From NCBI GenBank assembly GCA_023525715.1, contig CM042012.1:35040151-35104150 (forward strand): a DNA stretch of 64,000 nt. The letters are read 5' to 3'. Made by a program: the position numbers and the translations under genes. The stretch comes from Cichorium intybus. Lineage: Eukaryota; Streptophyta; Magnoliopsida; Asterales; Asteraceae. The notes under the pieces are model-generated. The model was not told where the DNA came from, did not search any database, and worked only from the letters and a program-made list of their open reading frames with translations. Below are positions 1-11,820 of the stretch, piece after piece (within the stretch, counting starts at the first letter, position 1; each line of letters opens with the position of its first letter).

Positions 1-640
1 GGTAAAAACAACGTTAGTGTGAATCATTAAGGTTTTCGGGAAAAAAACGACCACAAAGCAGCTACCGGGCATCATCTGGGTTTTGCTCAGAGGAAAACGC
101 AGCTAAGGGGCTTTTCTGCGTTTTCCTCTGAGGAAAACGCAGATGAAGGCCCTTAGCTGCGTTTTCCTCTGAGCAAAACCCAGAGGATTACGCAGATAAA
201 CCCATTATCTGCGTTTTCCTCCCCATGGTCTGCGTTTTCCTCTCCCTTGGCTGCGTTTTCCTCTGGAAAACTCATAAACCCAGTTTTTTGTGCATTGAAA
301 ACTTGTACATTGTGCATAATATTTTGTACGATCAAATAATCTAACAACTAAATCGATAACTAATACATAAAATGAACATGAAATTTGACACGTACCTGTT
401 TCCACGAGGAGAAATCTTGCGAAGCCATTTCAGAGCGTTTGTCGTTTACGGGATCGAAAAAATTGTCGTTTTTTTTTTGGGTTTATATACCTGGGCGTAA
501 CCAATGAAAACGCAGCCAAAGGGCCAAAACGCAGCCTATAGGCACGAAAACGCAGCCGATGGCTGCCAAAAAGACCAAAACGCAGCTAAATGGACGAAAA
601 CGCAGGCGCCCCCTGCGGCCTGCGTTTTCGTTGGTTATTT
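1..640. repeat. AAAACGCAG motif cluster
   Basis: The word AAAACGCAG, or its reverse complement CTGCGTTTT, occurs about 13 times in two clusters (about 94-258 and 507-628), on both strands. Between them lies ordinary AT-rich DNA (about 260-500). No gene is visible. The second cluster runs into two copies of TATTTTGAGAC and a poly-A run near 714-733. It may be part of an unidentified transposable element that continues left of the window. I do not recognise the family. Confidence 0.6.
71..188. repeat. Long near-perfect inverted repeat with an inner palindrome
   Basis: Arms 71-108 and 151-188 pair over 38 bp with one mismatch (position 74 against 185). The loop (109-150) holds a second palindrome in which CTGCGTTTTCCT faces AGGAAAACGCAG. 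The structure is built from the AAAACGCAG words of this region and would form a stable cruciform or RNA hairpin. Confidence 0.8.
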
Positions 641-880
641 TGAGACAGGACCCGATTTTTTGGCTATTTTGAGACAAACCGTTAAGGGATTAGGCTATTT
701 TAGTCATTTTCTCAAAAAAAAAAAAAAAAAAAACATTACTTTTCCGTAATCTTTATTAACAAACGGGGAGTAAAATCCGAAGAAGATCAAAGGGGTCCGC
801 TTTCCTTCCCATTTCCGTTATGAGGTGCATTGGTGCCTGACAATTGAATCAACCATACGCGCACACCGACCCAGCCACCC

Positions 881-893
881 AGCTTATATTATA
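881..893 (+). promoter_or_regulatory. Possible TATA box of the GDT1-like gene
   Basis: The string CTTATATTATACC lies about 130 bp upstream of the chosen ATG (1024), a plausible distance for a plant TATA box and short 5' UTR. It is sequence resemblance only; no transcription start can be seen. Confidence 0.3.
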
Positions 894-1023
894 CCTCGGC
901 AACGAGATCTTCTCCTCATTTCCCAGAAATGCAGCAGTAGTTGCATTTCTTTCTCCTCCCTACAAGATCTCATCGGCAATTCTTCATAGATCCCCTCCGT
1001 CAGGTTATCCTGTCGGCAAAATC

Positions 1024-3173
1024 ATGAATCCGCGTGTAACTCATGGTTTTGTCATTCTATTCCTCTTCGTTTTCCTAGCTGCATCTCGCGTTTCCTCGCT
1101 GGTACATTCATCACGTGTTTATTAATTTTCAATTGAATATGATATAAGGCAAGTTATATGTTGTCGAGAATTGATTTTCTGTAATTTTGATTTTTTTCAG
1201 GATGTTGCCGGTGATAATGATAACGAAGATTCAACCGGATCCATTATAGATCTAGGTCGGCGTAGCAAGGTTAGTTAACAAAACCCTAAGGATTTATGCT
1301 AATTGTTAACTATTGATATTACATGTTCTCCATGTTTCTTAGTTGAGGTTGTTTTATAATACCAGGAGAAGTTCAAAGTAAATTTCGGGCTTAACATATT
1401 ATATGAATGTCGAATTTGAGACTTGGGTAAAACAGTTAATTCAAGCTCATTCAACATAATCATAGTTTTGTGAACTGACTCTAATTGAGAAACCCTAATA
1501 CACTAGAAACCTTTCTGTTGAGGATGAGCACTTAGACATGGCATTGAGCTTGAATTGAAGTTGTAAGAGGTGTTTTTTTGTGACAAACTTAAGCAATCTA
1601 AACAAGAGCTAATAAACTACATCAATCATTCATACATTTAGGCATTTAGTATATGTTGATATTTGAGCAGTAGTCAAATTATCATTTATCAAACATCCTA
1701 ATTCCTCTGTTTACTTTGAACAGGTTGTTGTAGAGAGAATCAAAAACAATATAGGTGACAAAATCGATCCAAAAGCTGTACTCAATTTGGATTCTGGTCT
1801 TGGTGTTCTTGATGCATTCTTTGCCAGTTTGTCAATGATCCTTGTCAGCGAGGTCTGTTCTTTCCCCAAGCTTTTTATACACCCACATAAACTTTCTACA
1901 GATGATTCTTTCTCAAAATACATAACCAAATCTTCTATTAAATTCTTAATATAGATTGGAGATGAAACTTTTATCATAGCAGCTCTTATGGCAATGCGTC
2001 ATCCAAAGTCAATTGTTTTATCAGGTGCACTCAGTGCACTGTTTGTGATGACTGTAAGTTTTCTACTTCTGTTTTTGATAATTTCCTTGATGCCTTTTTT
2101 AAAAGATCTTATATTTTAGTGAACATTAATTGCAGATACTTTCTACGGGGCTTGGTAGGATTGTTCCAAATTTGATATCAAGGAAGCACACAAACAGTGC
2201 TGCTACAGGTATGTATATAAATCTCACACATGAATCTTATTATAGTATTGAAATTTTATATAAAATATGAAGATTGTCAGACATCTAAATCGTTATTCAA
2301 CAATGCAGTTCTTTATGCTTTTTTTGGGATGCGTTTGCTCTATATTGCTTGGAGATCAGATTCAAAAGCATCTCAGAAAAAGGAGATGGAGGAAGTATGT
2401 TTCTTTTACTCATTATGAAATCCACAAAAAAAAAAAATTCAAGAAATCTGATTTTATTAAAAAATATATTCAGGTAGAAGAGAAACTCGAGTCTGGACAA
2501 GGAAAAACAGCTGCCCGCCAATTCTTTTCTAGATTCTGTACTCCTATTTTCTTGGAGGTATATTCAACATAATGCTTCATAAATCTTGTTTTTTATTTCA
2601 TTTTTTCATATACTTTTTGCTTTACATGATGAATTTTACATTCTTCTATGCTTGCAGTCTTTTATTTTAACTTTTTTAGCAGAGTGGGGGGATCGAAGCC
2701 AGATAGCAACTATTGCTGTAAGATTTTCATTCTTTACTAATCTTATTCCTTTTTTCCAATTAGAGGACTGTTTCTTTTTGACTTAATGGGTTAAGCAGTT
2801 AATTGGCTTAATGGGTTAGGCCAAAAAACCTACCTTGTTGTATAAAAGGCACCAACTTTATACCTATTTGCCCTTCTTTTTTCCTCCCAACTTCTCTCAT
2901 GTCAAAATTGACAAATATTGTGAAATTTGTTTCTTGAAATGTAAGACTAAAAACGAGTTTTGTGGTTGCATTTACATTTTGCAGTTAGCGACACATAAAA
3001 ATGCAGTTGGTGTTGCATTAGGGGCAACAATAGGTCACACTATTTGCACATCGATAGCAGTAATTGGTGGAAGCATGTTGGCATCAAAAATCTCACAAGG
3101 AACCGTTGCGACAGTTGGCGGTTTGTTATTTCTTGGGTTTTCTCTTTCATCCTACTTCTACCCTCCTCTATAA
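1024..3173 (+). CDS. GDT1-like protein (UPF0016 cation transporter), nine exons
   Basis: Multi-pass membrane protein of the GDT1/TMEM165/UPF0016 family, whose members move Mn2+/Ca2+ (with H+) into Golgi, ER or plastid compartments. Exons with GT-AG borders: 1024-1101, 1201-1269, 1724-1852, 1955-2053, 2136-2208, 2309-2394, 2474-2557, 2658-2717, 2985-3173, giving 288 residues, normal for plant GDT1-like proteins. Both family signature motifs are present: E-x-G-D in SEIGDETFIIAALMAMRH (first half) and AEWGDRSQIATIA (second half), separated by a charged loop (SQKKEMEEVEEKLESGQGK). A hydrophobic N-terminus (about residues 6-25) looks like a signal peptide, and the protein ends FSLSSYFYPPL. This resembles the Arabidopsis GDT1-like 3/4 group, but I cannot choose the orthologue. 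ATG 1024 is the first ATG in the open frame. No damage is seen. The exact target compartment is inferred. Confidence 0.93.
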
Positions 3174-4008
3174 TGTTTTGCATAAAAATATCTCACAAGA
3201 AACCGTGTAATTTTTAAGGTCAGTTTGTTTTATTCTTTTTGTATTAGTATGTGTAAACATTATCTTGATGAACATTTTGACCTATCAAAAAAATGGTGGG
3301 AACTGCTCCAGTATACAGTTTAGTTATTTGTTTCTTGTTATTCATTGGTGGAATGCTTAGATATATTAACGATATGTTTATTTCTTAATATGTTTGTTAT
3401 TCTCCGATGAATGAGTTAGATTTATTGTTAAAATGCATGCTTATTTTAAGTATATGGTTGTTATTCATTGCTTCATCGATTAGATATATGTTTATGAGTA
3501 ATGTTTGTTATTATGTAGTGCATGCCTTGGATATATTGTCAAAAAGATGTTATTGTTCAAATATTATGGTTATTTGCAATTGAATATAGTTAGTAATTTC
3601 AATAAAGCGGTAGAAGACGTAATTTGAATTTGTTTCTCACTAATGCATTGCTTGGATATATTGTTAAAGCGGATGTTTATTTATGAATATATTTCTTGTT
3701 CACTTTTGAATGACTTTATTTAATGTTAACATATAGCCATATAGGTTTTTTTATGATTTTTTTTGAAGGCAGTATATATATATATTTGTAAGTTAGTTAC
3801 TGCTATATGAATTAACTATATTGTTAAAACTTAAAATTGTCATTTTACATGAATGATTCTTGTTGCTTCAGGGATTTTGCTAAAATGGATGTTTTGTTTC
3901 AATTTTCTGCTTATTTGCACTTTAATGATTGTCGGTAGTTTTGTAGTTTTTGATAAACTAGTAAAAGCCATAATTTATTTTTGGGAAAATTTATCAAAAA
4001 GTTCCTTA
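3174..4008. repeat. Intergenic AT-rich DNA with degenerate tandem repeats
   Basis: No gene. From about 3350 to 3720 a unit of roughly 60-80 bp recurs about five times with heavy drift. Its core reads like TTGGATATATTGTTAAA followed by ATGTTTATTT and TGTTTGTTATTC. The remainder is AT-rich and featureless, apart from a short TA run near 3774-3785. Confidence 0.5.
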
Positions 4009-5299
4009 ATTTATTTTTGGGGAAATTTGTCAAAAAGTTCCTATATTTTGGTTCTATTTAGAAAAAAGTCATTCATGATTTTTATTTTGTGATTTAATCC
4101 TCTAGACCTGTAAAGGTTTGTGAAAATGCCCCTTTCATCTAAATAGCAGGTCAGTGTTAATTCGCAAGTAAAACGATTTTCTGGGTTTTTTTGCAAATAA
4201 AATGATTTTTCTTCGTTTTTTGTAAGTGACATAACTTTTACATACGATGTCCAAATTCTACAAACTTTATATCCATAGAAAGGTGGTAAGTAATACTAAA
4301 ACTTTGTTTTACAGACTTTTGTCTAAATATGTTTAGATTTTTCGCTACAAATACAATCCATTAAACATGAGCATAAACTCATTTATGTCACTTTTTAGTC
4401 ATTTTCAAACATTCATATATCCTTCGTTATAACTCCAGTTAACATAAATCTTTTTCCTATGTTTTTATTACTTGAAATAATACAATTTTATACTAATGAC
4501 ATTTCCTCATTCTTCATAGATTTTGAGATACATAGTTATAAACATCGTATCCATAATAATACAATATTCCATGTGTTTCAACACTTATTTTCTTATGATC
4601 ATATCTTTGCTATACACATCCATTTGAATTGATTCTTTTTTCTATGTACTCTTTGGAATATATACGAAAACTTTCATATAGAAAGTTTCTTCTTAATAAC
4701 TTCATATCTTGACTTATTTATCTTCAAACATTGCATTAGATGAACATGTGGAATTTTAAGACATAGCTATAAACATAGCTTCAGATCTTAATAACTTCAT
4801 AACTTGACTTTTGCTATACACATCCATTCCACTTGATTCTTTTTCTTATATTTTATTATACACATCCAATTCAAGTAATGCAAATAGACAATAAGTGTTA
4901 TCAAGATGCAATGTTTATAGCTATATATCTCAAAATCTATGAGAAATTGTGTAATGTCCCAAATCCGTGATAAAAATTTCGTTTTAAAAGCGTTCAAATA
5001 CATAAAACGGATTGTAAAATAGAAACCATCTAATTAAAAACTTAATATTTAAAACATATAAAATCGTGTTTATTAAAAATGTTTGCAAACAATATCCAAC
5101 GGAAGACTTGATTACCAAAACCTCAGATGCGATACAGTCGTGCCGTGCTCTAAGCTCAAACCAGTAAATACATGAAAAACAGTTAGAGTGAAAGAGTAAG
5201 CACAAAGCTTAGTGAGTTCCCCAAAATACCACACAGTCTATCACATAAAACACAACATTACAGTTAACCTAGCGGAGATCCACCATCCTTCGACTCTCA

Positions 5300-6529
5300 T
5301 GTAAAGCCCCAAAAACCATCATCGAGTATTTACAACATTTTAACAAAACTGTATAAATTTGACTTTACAAATACAATACACGATGTTTGGGAAGCGTCAA
5401 GTGGATATCTTCAAGATCGTTCCACGATCCAGCCGGGCGTTACTACAACTAAATCCTGCAAAACACCACAACGAAAACAACTTAAGCAAAACGCTTAGTG
5501 AAAAACTCTACTGCAACAAGATAAAATTTACAACGAATCTTATATTGGCACATCGTACATAAAAGATTCACCAATCTTTGTCACCTGAAAATCCAACACC
5601 AATTAGATATATCATAGCACCAAAATCACCACTTGTATAATACACCATGTTTATGAATAACACCAATATTGAAAATGTTCACCAAAGAATCTTGGGCTTT
5701 TCACCAACCCGAAGATCCACCATCACTCGGTTACACCAAGTTATCACCCATCTTGAATTACACCATATGATTGTAGACAATAATTATACAACCATTAAAC
5801 ACCAGGTAAGACACCAACGAATATAACCACCTATAATTACACCACTGATATATAGGAACAACTACTAAGAGAGTTTTACCTATGTTAACACATAGGGTCA
5901 TTATTCTATTGATCACCAAGGTAAATAAATTCTAGCACCACAATATGATATATACAAATATATAATCACACAAATACAACACACAACATAACACCAATCA
6001 AGTTGAGTAGAGTTACTCACCTCGGTATTCCGGGTTGGTTAGCTCCACTGCTCGTATATCTCGGTGTCGTCTCAACTTCTCGGCTTCCATAAACCTACAT
6101 TAGGTTTTCAACCATATTTATAAATCATATTTATATATCCTCTTGAAAACCTAAGTCATGAACTTGAAAGCCATAACTTCAATCTCAACTTTCTTAGCAA
6201 TTTTCCATTTTTTCCCAAGAATTTGTCCCCTGTTCTTGATCAGTTTCACTCAACCTAGAATCATTTCTATATAATGATTTCAACTTTACAGAAAACTACT
6301 CCTTGAGAATTCGGGAATGATTGGAGAAAAATCCGATTTTCCTATATTTATCCATAAAAGTTTGCCAATTTGGCACAACTAGTCCATCAACTTGCAAACA
6401 TTACACCCCACACACATATAAATACATTTAAGTCTCATTTTTCGTACTTAAGCCCCCAAATTAATATATAAATATTTATAAATCGGTTTCGGGTGTCACA
6501 ATACGTATCAAGTCAATTGTGGTGTTACA
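5300..6529 (-). repeat. LTR of the old Ty3 element (3' LTR in minus sense)
   Basis: Starts TGTAAAGCCCC and ends GGTGTTACA. It is rich in the word CACCA. Short hairpins are visible, for example AAAGATT/AATCTTT at 5572-5578/5583-5589 with the loop cacc, and CCTATG/CATAGG at 5879-5884/5891-5896. Confidence 0.85.
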
Positions 6530-8220
6530 AATTCTCCTCCCCTTAAAAAGATTCCGTCCTCGGAATCTCCCAGGAACACCTCACCATAATCGACTAATAA
6601 ACACACCATTCACCTTTCAACTAAAAGTTCAAATCTTTCGTTAAGATCTTTACAACTTAGCTCACTTTATTACTACTCCACACTTCAACTTCACTTGTCC
6701 CCTGTCACATTTTATACCTATGGCAGTGATGGTTTCAATTGCTAAGGATATGATCCTATCAATCACAACCACAATCACTTTATACACCAGTTTCTTGCTT
6801 AAGTACACCAATTACTAAGCATAACAACTTTTACATACACCAATCCTTAAATTAAAATGAATGAGGACTATTCAACATACTACCTGAAATTATTTACATA
6901 CAATAGCCAATGTCTTCAACCAACCCTGTAAATCACATCTAGTTCTTTACTTTCCATCTCCTCAAACAACTATGGAGGAGATGATCACATTCTCACAGCT
7001 AAAACACCACAAACCGATCTTAAGACAATTTCTTGTCTTACCACCAACTCACCGTGCTGACAACACCTAACAACCAGAGTTAACACCACAACTCCCATCC
7101 TTTTTGCTTGTCAACTTTTCAATACACCATTCTTTCTATTCGACTGAGGTTTCACCTACCTCAATCTTTCTCCTTGTAGATGATAATTCAACTATTTTCT
7201 CATTCTCATGCCAACTTCCTACTTGTCAAAAATAGTGAACTTTGAGGTTTGCACCATATCTCCATTTGAGTTTTTTTTATCAATCATCGATCCGTTCACC
7301 TACGTATTTCGATGCTTCACCAGGCGGACTTCTATCACAAATTTCATTGTATACACCATATTACTTTTCACCTTTCTTAGAAATAACAACTTATATTCAA
7401 CCATCATGAAGCAACTCCAAAACAACACTCACTGCTACACTTTTGCAAAATTTTCACCCACCTAGTCGTCTCTGTCACCGCATCCCAAGAGCATAACTTA
7501 TCACCTTTCACCAGCTCTGATTTGTCCTCCGAATAGATTAATAGCAACCTCTACTTGATTCACCTAAGCACACTTGCTTATTCCAAAAAGCCTTTCAAAC
7601 TAAATTAGCTAACTCATCACTGTCACCCGATCACTCCAGACCAATAGGCTCCAGAAAATTTACAACCATGAACCCATTATATATTCTATGGATGATCCCC
7701 AACTCCCTTCACCTTTCCCGACATCACCGCTATCATCACTACCTCCACTTTAATTTCTCATAGCAATTTCACCTTGCTGATGAGTCACCGTGGACAAAAT
7801 CTGTTACACTACCATCACTACCTTTACACAACATACTGAAGATAAGCCAATATATTTGGCTATCGTAGATCATTTTCCGATCTACTCACCGTACCCCACA
7901 ACCTACTCGACTTTCACCAAGTCTAATAATATTGTAATTTCTACAGGTATCACCACTTCTATCAATAACAGCACCTGTTTATAGCTCGCATCGATTTCAA
8001 CTATTTACAGCCTAACATATAAATATTCACCAAAATTCCCATAAATAGGAATGTCATCCTAGGTCACCCAAACCAATTTCGGTCATTCACCAAAAATACA
8101 AACACTCCCTATTGGGAAACATACAACTATCTTTAAATTTTATACACACATAATAATTATAAAAATTAAAATCTACCAATACTTAAATTTTCCAATTAAG
8201 TATTTAACAGACAACAACGG

Positions 8221-8560
8221 TTATAGATCGTTAGATCATATCACCAGTATTAACAAAGGCTTTGCACCAGCCTCATAAGTACACCATGTGAAAGTAAGAC
8301 TTTACACCAGTCTCATATAAGTATAGGCTTTTCACCAGCTTTGAGACTCTTCACCAGTCTCATAAAGAAAACACCAATAGATAGATACAAACAGGATTTC
8401 ACACCCGTCCTGTTGTATACCACCTATGAGATTTAGGCTTTACACCAGCCTTACCCCAATAAGTAAAAGACTTTACACCAATCCCTTATAAACACCAAGA
8501 ATATGTCATGAGACTTCACACCAATCTCATAACACAATATTTCATCAAATACCACCTTAG
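8221..8560. repeat. Mini-hairpin array with CACC loops
   Basis: Successive short inverted repeats are seen: AGACT/AGTCT (8297-8301/8309-8313, loop ttacacc), TGAGACT/AGTCTCA (8342-8348/8356-8362, loop cttcacc), ACAGGAT/GTCCTGT (8391-8397/8407-8413, one G-U pair), AGGCT/AGCCT (8435-8439/8447-8451, loop ttacacc), and ATGAGA/TCTCAT (8508-8513/8525-8530). The stem sequence changes while pairing and loop are kept. Confidence 0.7.
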
Positions 8561-10659
8561 CATATAGCACCTGCAAATCCCGCACAACAAAACACCATAT
8601 ACATGTATGTATACCGACATGTTATATTTACACGTTTACAAACATCATTTTGTTATTTCACACGGTTATCAGGAATAGTCATGTATCAACATTACAGTGA
8701 CTATTTATCGACACCAATAACATAACATAGACTCGACCACATACCAACATATATATCGTAAAAGAATAACCACCGCACCATACCACTCACTAACTAGTAG
8801 TGAGTGCACCAACTTCCCAAATTTTACTATCGAGAAAAGGAATTATTATTCACCTTATAATTCCACAATAGCGCCCTTCACACGTAATCACATACTTCTC
8901 GTCTGTGACTATATTAACACCATTTCCGAATAAACGACTATAATTCGCCAATTATTAACAAATATAACTAATAGTTTAACACCATAGCCACAAAGACTAA
9001 CGCCATTCCTTCGAGTATCTCTTCCACCAATACTCCGCTAAACACCGGAACAACACCTATAGTATAACACCAGTCATCAGCATAACACACTGATTAAGTT
9101 AACCATTTATATAGTTAAATATACGACTAACTAGAATTGCTCCCATCGTCAATCCTTCCATTCATATACATTTAACACCAAAGTCAACTTATATTCAGCA
9201 TCAGTATTTATAAGTTCACCAGTCGTAGTATACAACTACCATGCAAGCATACAATCTTCACCACACACCGTCACATCATATAATTTCAGCAGTAACACCA
9301 TTAAGGCTGCTTTAACAACTAGAAGGATTCTTTTGTCGTATTTATCTCCATACAACTTTTCATTCCACATAACGCCATGCTTCTAGAGATTTTACTAAAT
9401 CTCTCATCTTATTACTGCTTCACCTCCTTAGGTCAACCTCCACAACAAACTATTAACCATAGGATATGGTTATTTTATGCTCATCCTGACCTTTGTAGTA
9501 TACACAAAGGCTTGATCAGGAAAAGACAACACCACCAGTTTATCAATTCCATGAACACTACAAAGCATTCATCGTTGGAGACCACAACATAATCACGACT
9601 TGCACTGCTCCTTACTGCAACCGAAGTAATCACCTGAGTTTAATTTTATCGCACCCTGTCATACCTTGTCGACTGAGACTCACCTGATACTTTCACCAGT
9701 ACCATCTCCTTACTAAAAAAAATTTCCCTGACACCATAAGCCACCATTTTATACCAGACAGACTTTCAACTTTGTGATAACATTCTAACTCCATTTCATA
9801 GGGATTAGGATCCCATGAATTTAAACGTACATCCACCCCACCACTTAACAATTGGCATACGACGTCCACCTGTAATTTTCACAAATTCCTGTTTCTTAAA
9901 GGAACTAGGAAGGAATATCGCCACCTGGCTTTAACTTCCTCGTCCAACTCCCGAGTAATACTCCCTCCTTGAGCTCCAAGCAATGAGCTAATACGTGATC
10001 TTCACTTTCAACTAACAACAACTTCAACTCCACCCGGAACAGTTAGAACTTACTGCTCCAGCTTCCACCTTAGATACACTTCAAAACCAGTGTACCTTAT
10101 CCAAGATTTTAGAAATTTCTCCATTCTTTGAATACTCCACCGGTGAGTATTCTTAACGTCCTAACATGTCCCAAGTTTTCAAACTTTAGACCTGACACCA
10201 AATCTTCCACGTCTCTACTCCGGCCCGAATGACTAATAGTCAACTCTTCTTCACCACTTCGTCAGTTGGCATCGAACTGACAACATCATCCAGCCTTATG
10301 TAACTTTTAATTAGGTATCCACCACCGGGCTATCATCCTTCAGATGAACCGTGTCACCTTTTCATCATTACACTACACACATAAAGTAAGTATTTAGAGA
10401 AGCACCACATTGCAGCAACTGCATCAACTCCTCGACAGCCCATCCAAACTCCCAGCGATGTCCCATTCCTTTATAGCTCCATATCTACCTCCCAGGTTAT
10501 ATACACTCACCTTAGGACAATGTCAAATAATGACGTTAATATGTCCCAAGACACCTCTATCAACACCATACATTCCTACACCATGGCTACACACTGGCAC
10601 CTACTATGGTTTAAGTCTAGGGATATACACTACTAACACCTAGTTCACTTAAACCACGA

Positions 10660-10670
10660 CTCTGATACCA
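10660..10670 (-). promoter_or_regulatory. Primer-binding site of the old Ty3 element
   Basis: The minus strand reads TGGTATCAGAG, complementary to the 3' end of initiator tRNA-Met, three bases inside the LTR that starts at 10674. Confidence 0.8.
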
Positions 10671-11114
10671 ACTTTTAACGCCCCAAAAACCATCATCGAG
10701 TATTTACAACATTTTAATAAAACTGTACAAATTTGACTTTACAAATGCAATACTCGATGTCTGGGAAGCGTCAAGTGGATATCTTCAAGATCGTTCCACG
10801 ATCCAGTGTAACACCCGACTTTTTAAACAAAAACACCCCTGAAAAATTTTTCATTTAAAACACAGGTTTCAATACATAAAACCATAACAAGGGGTATATT
10901 TTAATAAATACGGGTACAAGTGTATCAAGGAGAGTATAAAATACCATAACTCCTTTAAAGCCGGGTTGCTACTAACAGCATCTACGAATCCTACTTCACG
11001 AGTCACGGACTCTATCTTGTCCCCTACCAGTATCATGCTAACCTGCAGGGACAGTAACAAACAGTATGAGCTACAAAGCTCAGTGAATAATCAAATCTAC
11101 AAATAACACGTATT

Positions 11115-11281
11115 AAATACAATTATGTATTTGTCTGGATATCGAATCCAAACTCCTAGCCTTACTGGCTGACCGAATATCTCTTAGGATTTTACATCCT
11201 AAATTATAGTCTTACAGACTATAACATAATAACCTGCATTTATCAATCCACGTCAGTTATTTGCACGTATAATCATATACG
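11115..11281. repeat. Mini-hairpin array in the Tekay-like LTR
   Basis: Consecutive short inverted repeats with unrelated stems are seen: AAATAC/GTATTT (11115-11120/11127-11132), TGGAT/ATCCA (11136-11140/11146-11150), AGCC/GGCT (11158-11161/11167-11170), TTAGGAT/ATCCTAA (11184-11190/11196-11202), ATAGTCT/AGACTAT (11206-11212/11216-11222), and CGTAT/ATACG (11266-11270/11277-11281). The other LTR has the same set about 6236 bp downstream. Confidence 0.75.
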
Positions 11282-11544
11282 ACTATTTCTGTCCCATATC
11301 TCTTAGTCACACTGGACTGTATTATATTTTATGGCTAACAGCCGCACCCTATGTCATAGCTATACAAGCTGCACCAAAACATTATCAATATACAATTCAT
11401 AACCCGTAGGCCGTACCAGCTGAGTTTGATAACCCGATAACATAGCCAAAAGGCTGCAACATGTACCTGTAACAAAATCATAGCCAAACAGGCTATACCA
11501 TGTACCTGTAACCAAATCATAGCCAAACAGGCTGCAACAAATAT

Positions 11545-11820
11545 CATAGCCCGAAGGCCACATCGGAGACATAGCCCGAAGGCCGCACCGGAGTCATCGC
11601 CCGAAGGCCACATCGGAGACATAGCCCGAAGGCCGCACCGGAGTCATAGCCAACAGGCCGCATCAAATCATAGCCCGAAGGCCGCATCGGAGACATAGCC
11701 CGAAGGCCGCACCGGTTGGATATACAATCCAAAAATCATAGCCATATAGGCCGCACCCATTGGATATAAAAATCCAGATATCATTGCCCGTAGGCCGCAC
11801 CCATTGGATATAAAATCCAG
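11545..11820. repeat. Minisatellite in the LTR (about 25-bp unit)
   Basis: About nine units related to CATAGCCCGAAGGCCGCACC, mostly 24-25 bp, the last three longer and carrying TTGGAT/ATCCAA hairpins. The same array is at about 17781-18056 in the other LTR with no visible unit gain or loss between copies. Confidence 0.85.

Larger units (their letters stand above)
6530..10673 (-). mobile_element. Decayed internal region of the old Ty3 element
   Basis: This 4.1 kb has no long ORF on either strand. It starts at a polypurine tract (minus strand, 6530-6550) and ends at the tRNA-Met primer-binding site. The word CACCA is strikingly common throughout, often as the loop or loop edge of a short hairpin. 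I could not recognise any gag or pol motif, so either the coding region is beyond recognition or it was replaced by repetitive DNA. Confidence 0.6.

Noticed and set aside
844..1023. In-frame upstream extension of the GDT1-like first exon
   Set aside because: The frame is open but contains no ATG before 1024; a TTG start is unlikely in a plant nuclear gene, so it was left as 5' UTR/promoter.
5359..5562. Short ORFs within LTRs and the old Ty3 interior (for example 5359-5562, 7208-7465, 9377-9592)
   Set aside because: No homology, on the strand opposite to the element, and of chance length in DNA with no conserved coding.
11335..11732. Overlapping minus-strand ORFs with repeated GLRAM words
   Set aside because: Translations of the LTR minisatellite; non-coding.
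11545..11820. Regular 25-bp units resembling a CRISPR-like array
   Set aside because: Units are contiguous with no unique spacers, lie inside an LTR of a plant retrotransposon, and occur identically in both LTRs: a minisatellite.
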